NCBI GenBank assembly: GCA_002362135.1 | Contig: DETO01000084.1 | Location: 1 to 8,742, forward strand | DNA from: Ruminococcus sp. UBA3286 | GTDB lineage: Bacteria > Bacillota > Clostridia > Oscillospirales > Ruminococcaceae | Length of the DNA stretch: 8,742 nucleotides | Direction of reading: 5' to 3' | In this document: positions 1 to 7,749 of the stretch, piece by piece | Position numbering within the stretch: the first letter of the stretch is position 1 | Layout: each line of letters starts with the position of its first letter | Translations under genes and position numbers: made by a program | Notes under the pieces: model-generated | Told to the model about the DNA's origin: nothing | What the model saw: only the letters and a program-made list of their open reading frames with translations | Databases searched by the model: none

Positions 1-176
1 CAACTATAGATAGGAATGATACAATAATTTATGTATGCGAATCGTTAATATATGTCGCAATGCACAAAAAATGTTCGGGAATTTATGCATTTATACAAAA
101 CATTCGTTTTATCCGCACATTTCAAGAATCGCGTCGTTATTTAAATGTATAACTATAATTTTATGGGAGGAACTGT
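1..176. other. AT-rich leader upstream of the first YfhO gene
   Basis: This stretch contains no credible gene. A possible extended -10 element (TGA followed by TACAAT, 17-25) lies near the left edge, but its -35 partner would fall at or outside the window edge, so it cannot be judged. A perfect TATAAT at 154-159 is too close to the Shine-Dalgarno site at 165-170 to serve this gene, and no -35 lies at the right distance. A weak AT-rich inverted pair (AATGTT at 70-75, AACATT at 99-104) has no T-tract and is probably chance. The real promoter of the first gene is not resolved here. Confidence 0.5.
165..170 (+). promoter_or_regulatory. Ribosome binding site of the first YfhO gene
   Basis: GGGAGG is a strong Shine-Dalgarno sequence. 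It lies 6 bases before a TTG (177-179) and 12 bases before an in-frame ATG (183-185). The spacing favours TTG and the codon identity favours ATG. The two choices differ by only two residues at a cytoplasmic N-terminus, so function is not affected. Confidence 0.7.
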
Positions 177-3059
177 TTGAGTATGAAAATTAAAAAATTA
201 ACCAAGCAGCAGAAAATCGACGTCACAAAGGGGGCATCGCCCTATCTGATCGCCTTTGTGATATCAACGGTGATCGGATTGATCCTGTACAAAGCCAAAA
301 ATATTATGCCGTTCGGCGATCAATCAATATTGTGTATGGACTTGTGGGGACAATATTTCCCCATGTATGTGCAGAATGCCGAAGCCGACTCGATACAGGA
401 TATGCTTTACTCGTGGAATGGTGCGTTCGGCTACAATAACTGGGCGCAGAACGCCTATTACTGCAACAGCATCTTCTGGCTGATATTCAAATTTCTCCCC
501 GTTGGAAAGCTTGTTGCGGCGCTGAACTGGATAAGCTTGCTGAAAATTTCCTTCAGCTCCGTAAGCTGTCTGGCATTTCTGAAATTCAAGATCAAAGAAA
601 AATCCCCTGTCCTGATCGCAGGCGCAGTCTCATACAGCCTGTGCGCCTATATGCTTGCGTTCTTCTCGCAGTGTATGTGGACGGATTCCCTGATATACGT
701 ACCGCTTCTCCTTATCGGACTTGAACGTATGCTTCGCGATAAAAAGCCGCTGATGTATACGCTCATGCTTGCACTAACCATTATTTCAAGCTTCTACATC
801 GGCTTTGCAGTCTGCATTTTCCTTGTATTCTACTTCATCTGCCTTGCCGTTCCGATGATAAATATTTATCACAGCAAGGAATCAAAAATCCGTATCGGCG
901 GATTCAAAATGCTCGGCGGCTCTATCCTGAGATTCGCTATATTCTCGCTGCTTGCAGGAGCGATTTCCGCGGCGGTAATATTCCCGATCGGAAAAGCTAT
1001 CGGCAATACCCTCGCTTCCGATATGGCTGCACCTTCAACTATCAGCTGGTATGCCGATATGACGGCCTATCTCCAACAGCTTCTCCCCGGTAAACCGCTT
1101 AGTCTCGGCTACTCCGGCGCGAATGTTGCCACAACTATTCTTGTGTTCATTATGGCGCCTATCTACCTTTTCAACAACGGCATCAAAATTTCCGAAAGAA
1201 TCGTAAATACGCTCCTCATCTGTTTCCTTTTCGCGTCGCTGAACTGCAATGTTCTCGACTATATGTGGCACGGATTTCACTTCCCCAACCAGCTTCCCGG
1301 AAGATGGTCGTTCCTCATTTCACTTATGCTGATTTATTTGTGCTGTGCAGGCGTTGCGCGTATCAAACAGCTCCACCCTATCGGAGCGATAATCGGTCTT
1401 ATCTGCGGAACTGCCCTGATCGTCTACGTTTGCAAAGGTCACGGAACTCAGCCGAAATCCGAACTTGATACGAAATATATCGTAATACTTGTAATATCGG
1501 CAATTCTCATACTTGCGGCTTCGGTTTTAGCGTATATTGCCAAACGCTCGGAAAAGAAAATCAGCGCCGCGGAAAATCCGACTGCTGAAACTCCCGAAAA
1601 TGCCGAAGTTTCAGAGAAAAATAACAACAAGAAAAAAGAGAGCGGCAAAAATAAAAAGAACAAAGAAAATTCAGATAAAAATAAGAAAAAAACTGAAAAT
1701 CCTGTTGATATCCCAAAGCTGAAGAAGCTTGTAAGCATTGCGAATACCGCGGCGTTATGCTGTCTGACGATAGTTTCCGCGATTCAGATATACGACAGCG
1801 GAAGCAATTTTGTCAATGTTTCGCAGCGTGAAATTGAGGGAATGCCGACCGCTGAAGGTGTGAATTACGCCAAAACCGTCGCACGAAACGTTGAGGTTGC
1901 CGGCGAATGGACAAGCGGCGACGACGATTTCTATCGCACGATTTCACATTCGGGCTTCACTTTCAATCCCTCTATGCTTGGAGATTCTCACGGAATGGGC
2001 TATTATTCGTCGACCATGCAGGGTTCTGTATTTGAGCTTCTCCGCTTCCTCGGCAACCGTGTTTACGCTGAAAACGTCAGCACGATCTACAATCCGACAT
2101 CGCCCGTTCAGAATGGTCTTTTCGGAATCAAGTACGTGATCGACTATAACCACAATTTCGGTTATTATACGCCGAACAGCGAGCTTGTTTACGAATCTCA
2201 GGAGGCGAATATCTGGGAAAATCCAACCTCGCTGCCAATTGCTTACGCGGTTGCGGAAAGCATAAATGACTGGCACGTTACCGATGAGATACGCGCTATC
2301 GAGAATCAGAATAATCTGCTGAACGCTGTCTGCGGACGTTATGTCAATGCATTTACCAAATTAGAATGCACAAATTTTGTTTACGAAAATATTACGCTCC
2401 AGGAATCACCGAATTGGAATACGAATTATTTCATAACTACCGACGGTTCTCAGCCTGCCGTGCTGAATTACACCTACACAATTCCGAGCGACGGCGACTA
2501 CTATCTCGAACACAATTTCCGCGCAGGAACGATCACCGCAACGTGGGATGAGAATGAAAAAGACGTTCCCGTGGGCGGAGAAAGAAGTGATTATCTCGGT
2601 AAATTCAGTGCAGGTACAGTTCTTTCAATCAACGTTACTGTTGAAGATGTCAGCATCGGCTGTTGCGGTCTGAATGTTTACAGTTTTGATGAAACGGCTT
2701 GGCAGGGCGCTTACGATCAGCTGAAAAATCAGCAGCTTAACATCGAGGAATTCAACACGACGTCGATCAAGGGAAGTCTCCACAAGGAATCCGACGGTCT
2801 TGTAATGGCTACGATAGCGCAGGACGGCGGTTGGAAAGCTTATTGTGACGGTGAAAAACTTGACACTATCGTTGTTGCAGATACGTTCATGGCGTTTGAA
2901 GTTCCCGCAGGCGACCACGAAATCGAGCTGAAATACAGCGTTCCGGGGCTTTCTGTCGGAATTATCGTATCGCTCGCAGGCATAATTGTCTTGATTCTGC
3001 TGGCATTCCCTGATTTATGGAAAAAATATCTCCCCAAGAACAATAAAAATGCTTCGTGA
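177..3059 (+). CDS. YfhO-family polytopic membrane protein (putative GT-C glycosyltransferase), with charged linker
   Basis: This is a 960-residue integral membrane protein of the YfhO family. Characterised relatives (Bacillus subtilis YfhO, Listeria GtlB) act outside the membrane in glycosylation of teichoic acids from undecaprenyl-phosphate sugars; the substrate here is unknown. Family hallmarks seen are a first membrane helix at about 22-39, then PFGD (45-48) and MDLWGQYFP (54-62) in the first outer loop, which is where GT-C enzymes usually carry catalytic acids. Others are W168-x-D170 before a PLLLIGLE segment, SSFYIGF (204-210), LPGRWSFL (373-380), and a C-terminal GGWKAYCDG (884-892) followed by a final helix at about 923-943. 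About ten further helices lie between 112 and 454, and another at about 516-535. Residues 456-516 form a Lys/Asn/Glu-rich low-complexity linker. A soluble, probably extracellular region spans about 540-920. The start may be TTG 177 or ATG 183. The gene is separated from the next by a weak terminator and a new promoter. The family call is secure; the exact reaction is not. Confidence 0.88.
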   Translation: MSMKIKKLTKQQKIDVTKGASPYLIAFVISTVIGLILYKAKNIMPFGDQSILCMDLWGQYFPMYVQNAEADSIQDMLYSWNGAFGYNNWAQNAYYCNSIFWLIFKFLPVGKLVAALNWISLLKISFSSVSCLAFLKFKIKEKSPVLIAGAVSYSLCAYMLAFFSQCMWTDSLIYVPLLLIGLERMLRDKKPLMYTLMLALTIISSFYIGFAVCIFLVFYFICLAVPMINIYHSKESKIRIGGFKMLGGSILRFAIFSLLAGAISAAVIFPIGKAIGNTLASDMAAPSTISWYADMTAYLQQLLPGKPLSLGYSGANVATTILVFIMAPIYLFNNGIKISERIVNTLLICFLFASLNCNVLDYMWHGFHFPNQLPGRWSFLISLMLIYLCCAGVARIKQLHPIGAIIGLICGTALIVYVCKGHGTQPKSELDTKYIVILVISAILILAASVLAYIAKRSEKKISAAENPTAETPENAEVSEKNNNKKKESGKNKKNKENSDKNKKKTENPVDIPKLKKLVSIANTAALCCLTIVSAIQIYDSGSNFVNVSQREIEGMPTAEGVNYAKTVARNVEVAGEWTSGDDDFYRTISHSGFTFNPSMLGDSHGMGYYSSTMQGSVFELLRFLGNRVYAENVSTIYNPTSPVQNGLFGIKYVIDYNHNFGYYTPNSELVYESQEANIWENPTSLPIAYAVAESINDWHVTDEIRAIENQNNLLNAVCGRYVNAFTKLECTNFVYENITLQESPNWNTNYFITTDGSQPAVLNYTYTIPSDGDYYLEHNFRAGTITATWDENEKDVPVGGERSDYLGKFSAGTVLSINVTVEDVSIGCCGLNVYSFDETAWQGAYDQLKNQQLNIEEFNTTSIKGSLHKESDGLVMATIAQDGGWKAYCDGEKLDTIVVADTFMAFEVPAGDHEIELKYSVPGLSVGIIVSLAGIIVLILLAFPDLWKKYLPKNNKNAS
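1542..1724 (+). other. A-rich low-complexity segment encoding a Lys/Asn/Glu linker
   Basis: Within the first YfhO gene, residues 456-516 are dominated by Lys, Asn, Glu and Ser, between a helix ending near 454 and one starting near 516. The DNA is strongly A-rich on the + strand, including a run of seven A at 1686-1692. The segment is absent from the second YfhO protein in this window, whose corresponding region around 380-395 is only a short basic loop. The positive charge suggests a cytoplasmic loop. It may be a flexible tether or interaction surface; no known domain is recognisable. Confidence 0.75.
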
Positions 3060-3065
3060 TCTCTA

Positions 3066-3090
3066 AAGGAGCCTTATGCTCTTTAATTTT
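3066..3090 (+). terminator. Weak intrinsic terminator after the first YfhO gene
   Basis: Beginning 7 bases after the TGA stop, bases 3066-3072 can pair with 3078-3084. This gives a 7-bp stem with one G-U pair and a 5-base loop (CTTAT). The stem is followed by AATTTT. It is short, and the T-tract is interrupted by two A residues, so termination is probably partial. Its position between a stop codon and a new promoter supports the call. Confidence 0.42.
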
Positions 3091-3100
3091 CATGCAGTGG

Positions 3101-3129
3101 TTGACAAATTTGCACAAATATGCTAAAAT
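3101..3129 (+). promoter_or_regulatory. Near-consensus sigma-A promoter with extended -10
   Basis: A perfect -35 TTGACA (3101-3106) is separated by exactly 17 bases from a -10 TAAAAT (3124-3129). The -10 is preceded by TGC (3121-3123), which forms an extended -10. Transcription should begin near 3136, leaving an untranslated leader of about 37 bases before the ATG at 3173. GAGGTGA (3157-3163) in that leader is the ribosome binding site. This promoter probably drives the second YfhO gene together with rfbF, rfbG and rfbH. I see no operator palindrome around it, so expression may be largely constitutive. Confidence 0.85.
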
Positions 3130-3172
3130 ATAATTTGGAATATTTATCAAAAATACGAGGTGAGAGTCGAGA

Positions 3173-5890
3173 ATGAACTTAAAAAAATATCTACCAAAAA
3201 AAGGCGGAGTTGTAATGGACGCCTTGCCTGCGGTAATTCTGACGTTTATAGCGATATGCATTATCTACGCGCTGAAAGGAATTTTCCCGTTCGGCTCGGA
3301 TACCGTGGCTTACATGGATATGTGGCAGATGAACGTGCCGATATATTATCATATCTATGATGTTCTTCACGGGGATAAATCGCTGTTTTACGATCTGTAT
3401 ACAGGACTTGGAATGAACATGACGGAAAGCGCGGCTATTTGCAGTCTTATAAGCCCTTTCAACCTGCTTTTCTACTTCACTCCACGCAGCGGAATTTTAT
3501 ACTTTATGTCATTTTTTAACGCTGCGAAATTTATCACAGGCACTTTTACGATGAGCGCATTTCTTCGCTATAGATTCAAGCGCGCACACATTTACTGGCG
3601 AACTATCGCTTCATTCGCTTACGGATTATGCGGATTCAACCTTGTGTACGGCACAAACAGCCAATGGCTTGATATGGCTGCGCTGTTTCCGCTGCTCATG
3701 ATCGCCCTCGACTACAGCATGAGAACGCGCCGTATACTCCCCTACGCGCTTGCTCTCGGCGGTTTCATGATCGTAAATCCGTACATCGGCGTAATCACCC
3801 TGATTTTCATTTTCCTCGCGTCCGGCGCAAATATCCTCTTCGTAACAAAAAAGCGTGAAAAGTCCCTCGCGATGCTGAATCTCGGTCTCGGAACAGCTCT
3901 CGGAGTCGGAATTTCAGCTGTTATTCTGCTTCCGTTCATAACACAAATGGGCAGAACGATGCGCGCCGAACAGGGAACTTTCTCGAAAATGATCGCCATA
4001 ATCCGCGGAACTTTATATTACCAGACAGAGACGAATATCCAGAAATACTGGATGCTTTGGGGAACGGCTGTTGCGGCGGCGATGGTGATCGTTGGGCTTT
4101 TCGCTGCGAAACGAAGATTCCGCAAAAAATTCTGCATTCTTATCTGCCTTGCTGTGCTTGTTATGCCCGTCTTCTTCGAAAGCATAGATCTGCTTTGGCA
4201 CGGCGGTTCATACGCGCAATTCCCCATGCGTTTCGGCTTCCTGCTGAGTTTTATGATGTGGACTTCGGCAATTGCGCTGGTGCGATATGTTCCGAGCCTG
4301 AATCTTTTCTTCCTACGTCGGAATATGTCAAAAAGTTTACTCAGAAAAATCCTGAGCGTCATTTGGTTTATCATATGCATAGCGCTGATTCCAGCGGTCG
4401 CGCGCTTCCTGACTTCAGAATTCCTGCACATCGAACCCCAACACAAGATTCTTCTCTCAGTAATGCTATTCAGCGTTATTGCGATTTATGCGATAATCTG
4501 CCTGAGCCTGTATAAAGCGCCTATTTTACGCCTTACGCTCGCCTCTTTCGTGATCGGCGAGATCATTGCGGGCGGCTATCTTCATGTGGGAGACCCATTT
4601 CTTGACGAGTGGTTTCTTGTTGATACGGACAACAATTTTGCCGCTGAAATTCACGAAGTTTCGGACAAGATCGAGCCTGTGGATTCCAAAACCATTCGCA
4701 TGAAGAATGCCGACGCGCGCTTTACCTCGAATTATCCAATGATGATGCAGCGTTCTGCGCTTAGCAACTGGACGCACAGCGTTGATTCGCAAGTGCAGGG
4801 CGCATACAAGAAAATGGGCTATTCTACGATATATACGCGCCTTATCGACACGGGCGGAACGGTATTTTCCGACGCGCTTTTCAACGTTCGGGACGTGCTT
4901 ACAATGACCGAGCTTTCGCCCGATTCATATAATTATGTAGATACTTTTAATGGTTTAAATTATTATCAAACCAAGTATCGTTTCGGATTCGGATTCGTTG
5001 CCGATGAAACTCTCCTCAAATCCCCTGAATCCGGTGCATTTATGATTCAGAACCACATTTACAATTCTATGGGCGGCGAGGGAGAATTGTTTAAAACATT
5101 CAAAACCTCCACTTTTTGTGACGAAAACATTGTGCAGAATATAGAATACGGCGAAACTTATACTACGTACACACTGAAGATTGAGGGACATCAGAATCTT
5201 TATGTTGCCGACGCCGTTTCGATGACGCTGTATGTCAATGATAAACAGCTTGTGATTCCAAACTGCGGCAAGGAATATTACGGCTATCCTACGAATTTCA
5301 ACAACGGATTCGTGAATTGCGGCGCATTTACTAATGAGACGATCAAACTGCGCATCGAATATTTCAACGGAGTCAGCGATTATTATCTGCTTATGGGCTT
5401 GATGGACTACGATCTGCTTGATTCGCTGACGAATTCCTACAACCCTGCCCACCTCGAAAAAGAGGGAAAAAGCAGTTTCCGCCTCTCTGCGTTCGCGACG
5501 AACGACAGCCAATATCTCTTCATTCCCCTCACATACGACGATGGACTGCGCTGCAAAGTCAATGGCAAAAAAGCCGACGTCGTTAAAATATCGGGCTGCT
5601 TTAGTGCAGTAAAGCTCGACAACGGAGAAAATACCGTAAAAATCAGCTATTTTCCGCCCAAAATGGGAACAGGTCTGCTTATCAGTCTGTTGTCGCTGGC
5701 AATGCTTCTGATCTACTCACAGCTTATCCTGAAGCGCAAACGCCCGAAACCGCGAATTTTCGTCAGAATTCCGGCAATAATCATATTTGCTCTCCTCTGG
5801 TGCGGATTCATCACAATATTTTACATCTTGCCGCTGATATTGCCTAATATCGACAAAATCAGGGCTATAATCGAAAGGACTAAATTATGA
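3173..5890 (+). CDS. YfhO-family polytopic membrane protein, coupled to rfbFGH
   Basis: This 905-residue protein is a second member of the YfhO family and a distant paralogue of its upstream neighbour. Shared hallmarks are a first helix (about 18-36), then PFGSD (39-43) and MDMWQMNVP (48-56) in the first outer loop, W165-x-D167 followed by FPLLMIAL (172-179), NPYIG (202-206), FPMRFGFL (350-357), and a C-terminal block of GLRCKVNGKK (791-800) plus YFPPKMGTGLLIS (826-838). About a dozen helices fill residues 90-470, and a soluble, probably extracellular region spans 475-825. Unlike the neighbour, it ends with two helices (about 832-853 and 865-892) separated by a basic loop KRKRPKPR. The ATG is chosen because GAGGTGA lies 9 bases upstream and a strong promoter precedes it. 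The stop TGA (5888-5890) overlaps the rfbF start as ATGA, implying co-translation with CDP-sugar genes. By analogy with teichoic-acid glycosylating YfhO/GtlB it may transfer the sugar made by the cluster; that is inference. Confidence 0.88.
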   Translation: MNLKKYLPKKGGVVMDALPAVILTFIAICIIYALKGIFPFGSDTVAYMDMWQMNVPIYYHIYDVLHGDKSLFYDLYTGLGMNMTESAAICSLISPFNLLFYFTPRSGILYFMSFFNAAKFITGTFTMSAFLRYRFKRAHIYWRTIASFAYGLCGFNLVYGTNSQWLDMAALFPLLMIALDYSMRTRRILPYALALGGFMIVNPYIGVITLIFIFLASGANILFVTKKREKSLAMLNLGLGTALGVGISAVILLPFITQMGRTMRAEQGTFSKMIAIIRGTLYYQTETNIQKYWMLWGTAVAAAMVIVGLFAAKRRFRKKFCILICLAVLVMPVFFESIDLLWHGGSYAQFPMRFGFLLSFMMWTSAIALVRYVPSLNLFFLRRNMSKSLLRKILSVIWFIICIALIPAVARFLTSEFLHIEPQHKILLSVMLFSVIAIYAIICLSLYKAPILRLTLASFVIGEIIAGGYLHVGDPFLDEWFLVDTDNNFAAEIHEVSDKIEPVDSKTIRMKNADARFTSNYPMMMQRSALSNWTHSVDSQVQGAYKKMGYSTIYTRLIDTGGTVFSDALFNVRDVLTMTELSPDSYNYVDTFNGLNYYQTKYRFGFGFVADETLLKSPESGAFMIQNHIYNSMGGEGELFKTFKTSTFCDENIVQNIEYGETYTTYTLKIEGHQNLYVADAVSMTLYVNDKQLVIPNCGKEYYGYPTNFNNGFVNCGAFTNETIKLRIEYFNGVSDYYLLMGLMDYDLLDSLTNSYNPAHLEKEGKSSFRLSAFATNDSQYLFIPLTYDDGLRCKVNGKKADVVKISGCFSAVKLDNGENTVKISYFPPKMGTGLLISLLSLAMLLIYSQLILKRKRPKPRIFVRIPAIIIFALLWCGFITIFYILPLILPNIDKIRAIIERTKL

Positions 5891-6657
5891 AAGCAGTAAT
5901 TCTTGCAGGCGGCTTCGGCACGCGAATTTCCGAGGAAAGCCGATTCATGCCCAAACCCATGATCGAGATAGGAGAAAAACCGATTTTGTGGCATATCATG
6001 AAAATTTATTCTCACTATGGTTTTAACGAATTCGTGGTGTGCCTCGGTTATAAGGCATACTCGATCAAGTCGTTTTTCGCCGATTATTTTCTCCATACTT
6101 CCGACGTGACTTTCGATCTGGCGAACAACAAAATGACGATGCACAACAGTTTTACAGAGCCTTGGAAGGTCACGCTGATTGACACGGGGCTTCACACGAT
6201 GACCGGCGGAAGAGTCAAGCGCATCAAGGAATATGTCGGAAACGAGCCGTTTTTCCTGACTTACGGCGACGGTGTGTCAGATGTTAATATTGCCGATCTC
6301 CTGAAATTCCACCGGAATTCGGGAAAGATCGCCACAATGACCGCGATCAGACCCGAGGGAAGATTTGGCGTTCTTGACATAAACGGCGACGAAATTCACT
6401 CATTCCGCGAGAAAAGCAAGAACGACAGTGGTTGGATAAACGGCGGATTCATGGTGCTTCAGCCCGAAATTTTCGACTATATCGAGGGCGGCGACGAATG
6501 CGTTTTTGAGAAGCAGCCCCTTGAAACTCTGGCGGCAATGAGACAGCTTGCTGCATATAAACACGAGGGTTTCTGGCAGTGCATGGACACTCAGCGCGAC
6601 AAACAGCAACTGGAAGAACTCTGGAAAAACGGCGCTCCGTGGAAGGTGTGGGATTAA
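5887..6657 (+). CDS. rfbF: Glucose-1-phosphate cytidylyltransferase
   Basis: This enzyme (EC 2.7.7.33) makes CDP-glucose and pyrophosphate from CTP and alpha-D-glucose-1-phosphate in the cytoplasm, the first step to CDP-linked deoxyhexoses. Its 256 residues match the usual length of about 257. The nucleotidyltransferase signature LAGGFGTR (6-13) is followed by the conserved MPKPMIEIG (21-29), including Lys23. The YGDGVSDV motif (126-133) supplies the metal-binding Asp128. WINGGFMV (183-190), the family-specific FEKQPLE (207-213) and GFWQCMDTQRDK (228-239, with second metal ligand Asp234) separate it from glucose-1-phosphate thymidylyltransferases. AAAGGA at 5874-5879 lies 7 bases before the ATG, inside the end of the preceding YfhO gene, with a 4-base ATGA overlap. 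Its stop overlaps the next start by one base. All expected active-site segments are present and there is no sign of damage. Confidence 0.96.
   Translation: MKAVILAGGFGTRISEESRFMPKPMIEIGEKPILWHIMKIYSHYGFNEFVVCLGYKAYSIKSFFADYFLHTSDVTFDLANNKMTMHNSFTEPWKVTLIDTGLHTMTGGRVKRIKEYVGNEPFFLTYGDGVSDVNIADLLKFHRNSGKIATMTAIRPEGRFGVLDINGDEIHSFREKSKNDSGWINGGFMVLQPEIFDYIEGGDECVFEKQPLETLAAMRQLAAYKHEGFWQCMDTQRDKQQLEELWKNGAPWKVWD
6641..6648 (+). promoter_or_regulatory. Ribosome binding site that sets the rfbG start
   Basis: GGAAGGTG lies inside the last codons of rfbF, 8 bases before the ATG at 6657. It supports that ATG over an in-frame ATG 78 bases upstream (6579), which would add 26 residues unlike any Rossmann-fold dehydratase N-terminus and overlap rfbF heavily. 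Confidence 0.65.
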
Positions 6658-7733
6658 TGAATATATTTAATTTTTATAAAGGCAAGCGCGTTTTCGTAAC
6701 GGGTCACACGGGTTTCAAGGGTTCGTGGCTCTGCAAAGCTTTGACTATGGCGGGCGCGGAAGTTACGGGTTATGCGCTGGCTGCCGACGAAGATCAGCAG
6801 CTTTTGAAATTGAGCGGCGCGGAATCCGCAATGACCTCGGTAATCGGCGATATACGCGACTTTGATAAGCTTTACGCCGCTTTTGAAAAGGCTAAACCCG
6901 AAATAGTTTTTCATCTTGCGGCTCAACCGATAGTACGTGAGAGCTATGTTCGTCCTGCTTATACTTACGAGACAAATGTTATGGGAACGGTGAATATTTT
7001 GGAATGTGCGCGCCTTTGCGGAGGCGTGGTTTCGCTCCTTAACGTTACCACGGACAAGGTCTACGAAAACAAGGAGTGGGAATGGGGGTACCGCGAAAAT
7101 GAGCCGCTCAACGGCTTTGATCCCTACTCAAACAGCAAGTCCTGTTCGGAGCTTGTGACAGCTTCTTATAAGAACTCGTTCTTTGGTGATGACAATGTTC
7201 GTATCTCCACAGCGCGCGCAGGAAATGTTATTGGCGGCGGAGATTTCGCAAAAGATCGCATAATTCCCGACTGCATTCGCGCGGCGGCTGAGGGAAAAAT
7301 TATCGGCGTGAGAAATCCTTATTCCGTCCGCCCCTATCAGCACGTTTTAGAGCCGATCTTCGTCTATATGACCATCGCGGCGGCTCAGTACGGCGACTCA
7401 AGCAAGTCCGGTTGCTATAATGTCGGGCCCGATGACGTCGACTGCGTTCCCACAGGCAAATTGGTTGATATTTTCTGCGAAAAATGGGGAAACTCTCAGA
7501 ATTGGGAGAACTATTGCACCGAGGGTGCTCCACATGAAGCGAATATGCTGAAACTGGACTGCTCGAAGCTGAAGAAGGTTTTCGGTTGGAAGCCTTCCTG
7601 GAATATCGATCGTGCCGTTGAAAAGACCGTAGAATTTGCAAAGATTCAGCTTGCAGGCGGAAATATTGCAGAGGCATCAGAACGGCAAATTACGGAATTT
7701 ATAAGCGATTCCGCTTGGTTAATAATTAATTAG
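6657..7733 (+). CDS. rfbG: CDP-glucose 4,6-dehydratase
   Basis: This NAD-dependent short-chain dehydrogenase/reductase (EC 4.2.1.45) converts CDP-D-glucose to CDP-4-keto-6-deoxy-D-glucose. From the ATG at 6657 it is 358 residues, the normal family length. The Rossmann glycine motif is G16-H-T-G19-F-K-G22 followed by SWL, the form typical of CDP-glucose dehydratases. HLAAQPIVRESY (86-97) is the conserved segment after the third strand. The catalytic centre is visible as NVTTDKVYEN (129-138), giving Thr132, Asp133 and Lys134, and as Y157-SNS-K161. RAGNVIGGGDFAKDRIIPD (187-205) and SVRPYQHVLEP (223-233) are substrate-binding segments of this subfamily. The start codon overlaps the rfbF stop (TAATG), so translation is probably coupled. 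A short 16-base gap separates it from rfbH. Everything needed for activity is present. Confidence 0.96.
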   Translation: MNIFNFYKGKRVFVTGHTGFKGSWLCKALTMAGAEVTGYALAADEDQQLLKLSGAESAMTSVIGDIRDFDKLYAAFEKAKPEIVFHLAAQPIVRESYVRPAYTYETNVMGTVNILECARLCGGVVSLLNVTTDKVYENKEWEWGYRENEPLNGFDPYSNSKSCSELVTASYKNSFFGDDNVRISTARAGNVIGGGDFAKDRIIPDCIRAAAEGKIIGVRNPYSVRPYQHVLEPIFVYMTIAAAQYGDSSKSGCYNVGPDDVDCVPTGKLVDIFCEKWGNSQNWENYCTEGAPHEANMLKLDCSKLKKVFGWKPSWNIDRAVEKTVEFAKIQLAGGNIAEASERQITEFISDSAWLIIN

Positions 7734-7738
7734 TTAGT

Positions 7739-7744
7739 GAGGAA
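7739..7744 (+). promoter_or_regulatory. Ribosome binding site of rfbH
   Basis: GAGGAA lies 5 bases before the ATG at 7750. Two later in-frame ATGs (7756 and 7765) are too far from it, so the first ATG is preferred. The site sits in the 16-base gap after the rfbG stop, leaving no room for a separate promoter. Confidence 0.7.
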
Positions 7745-7749
7745 TAATT

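Noticed and set aside
70..104. AT-rich inverted pair in the leader as a riboswitch or attenuator
   Set aside because: Only six perfect pairs with a 23-base loop, no T-tract and no known riboswitch consensus.
154..159. Perfect TATAAT as a promoter -10 for the first YfhO gene
   Set aside because: Transcription would start within the Shine-Dalgarno site, and no -35 sequence lies about 17 bases upstream.
163..180. Five-codon leader ORF ending in TGA across the TTG start
   Set aside because: Its start codon lies immediately next to the Shine-Dalgarno bases and it has no ribosome binding site of its own; the overlap is probably chance.
1448..1738. 96-codon Phe/Leu/Ser-rich open frame on the - strand, resembling a membrane protein
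   Set aside because: Its hydrophobic look is simply the reverse complement of the A-rich Lys/Glu linker of the first YfhO gene.
4955..5512. 185-codon open frame on the - strand
   Set aside because: It is antisense to the outer domain of the second YfhO gene and has no ribosome binding site or recognisable domain; it is a codon-bias shadow.
6579..6656. Upstream in-frame extension of rfbG by 26 codons
   Set aside because: It overlaps the end of rfbF, the added residues do not resemble a dehydratase N-terminus, and the ATG at 6657 has its own Shine-Dalgarno site and gives the usual family length.
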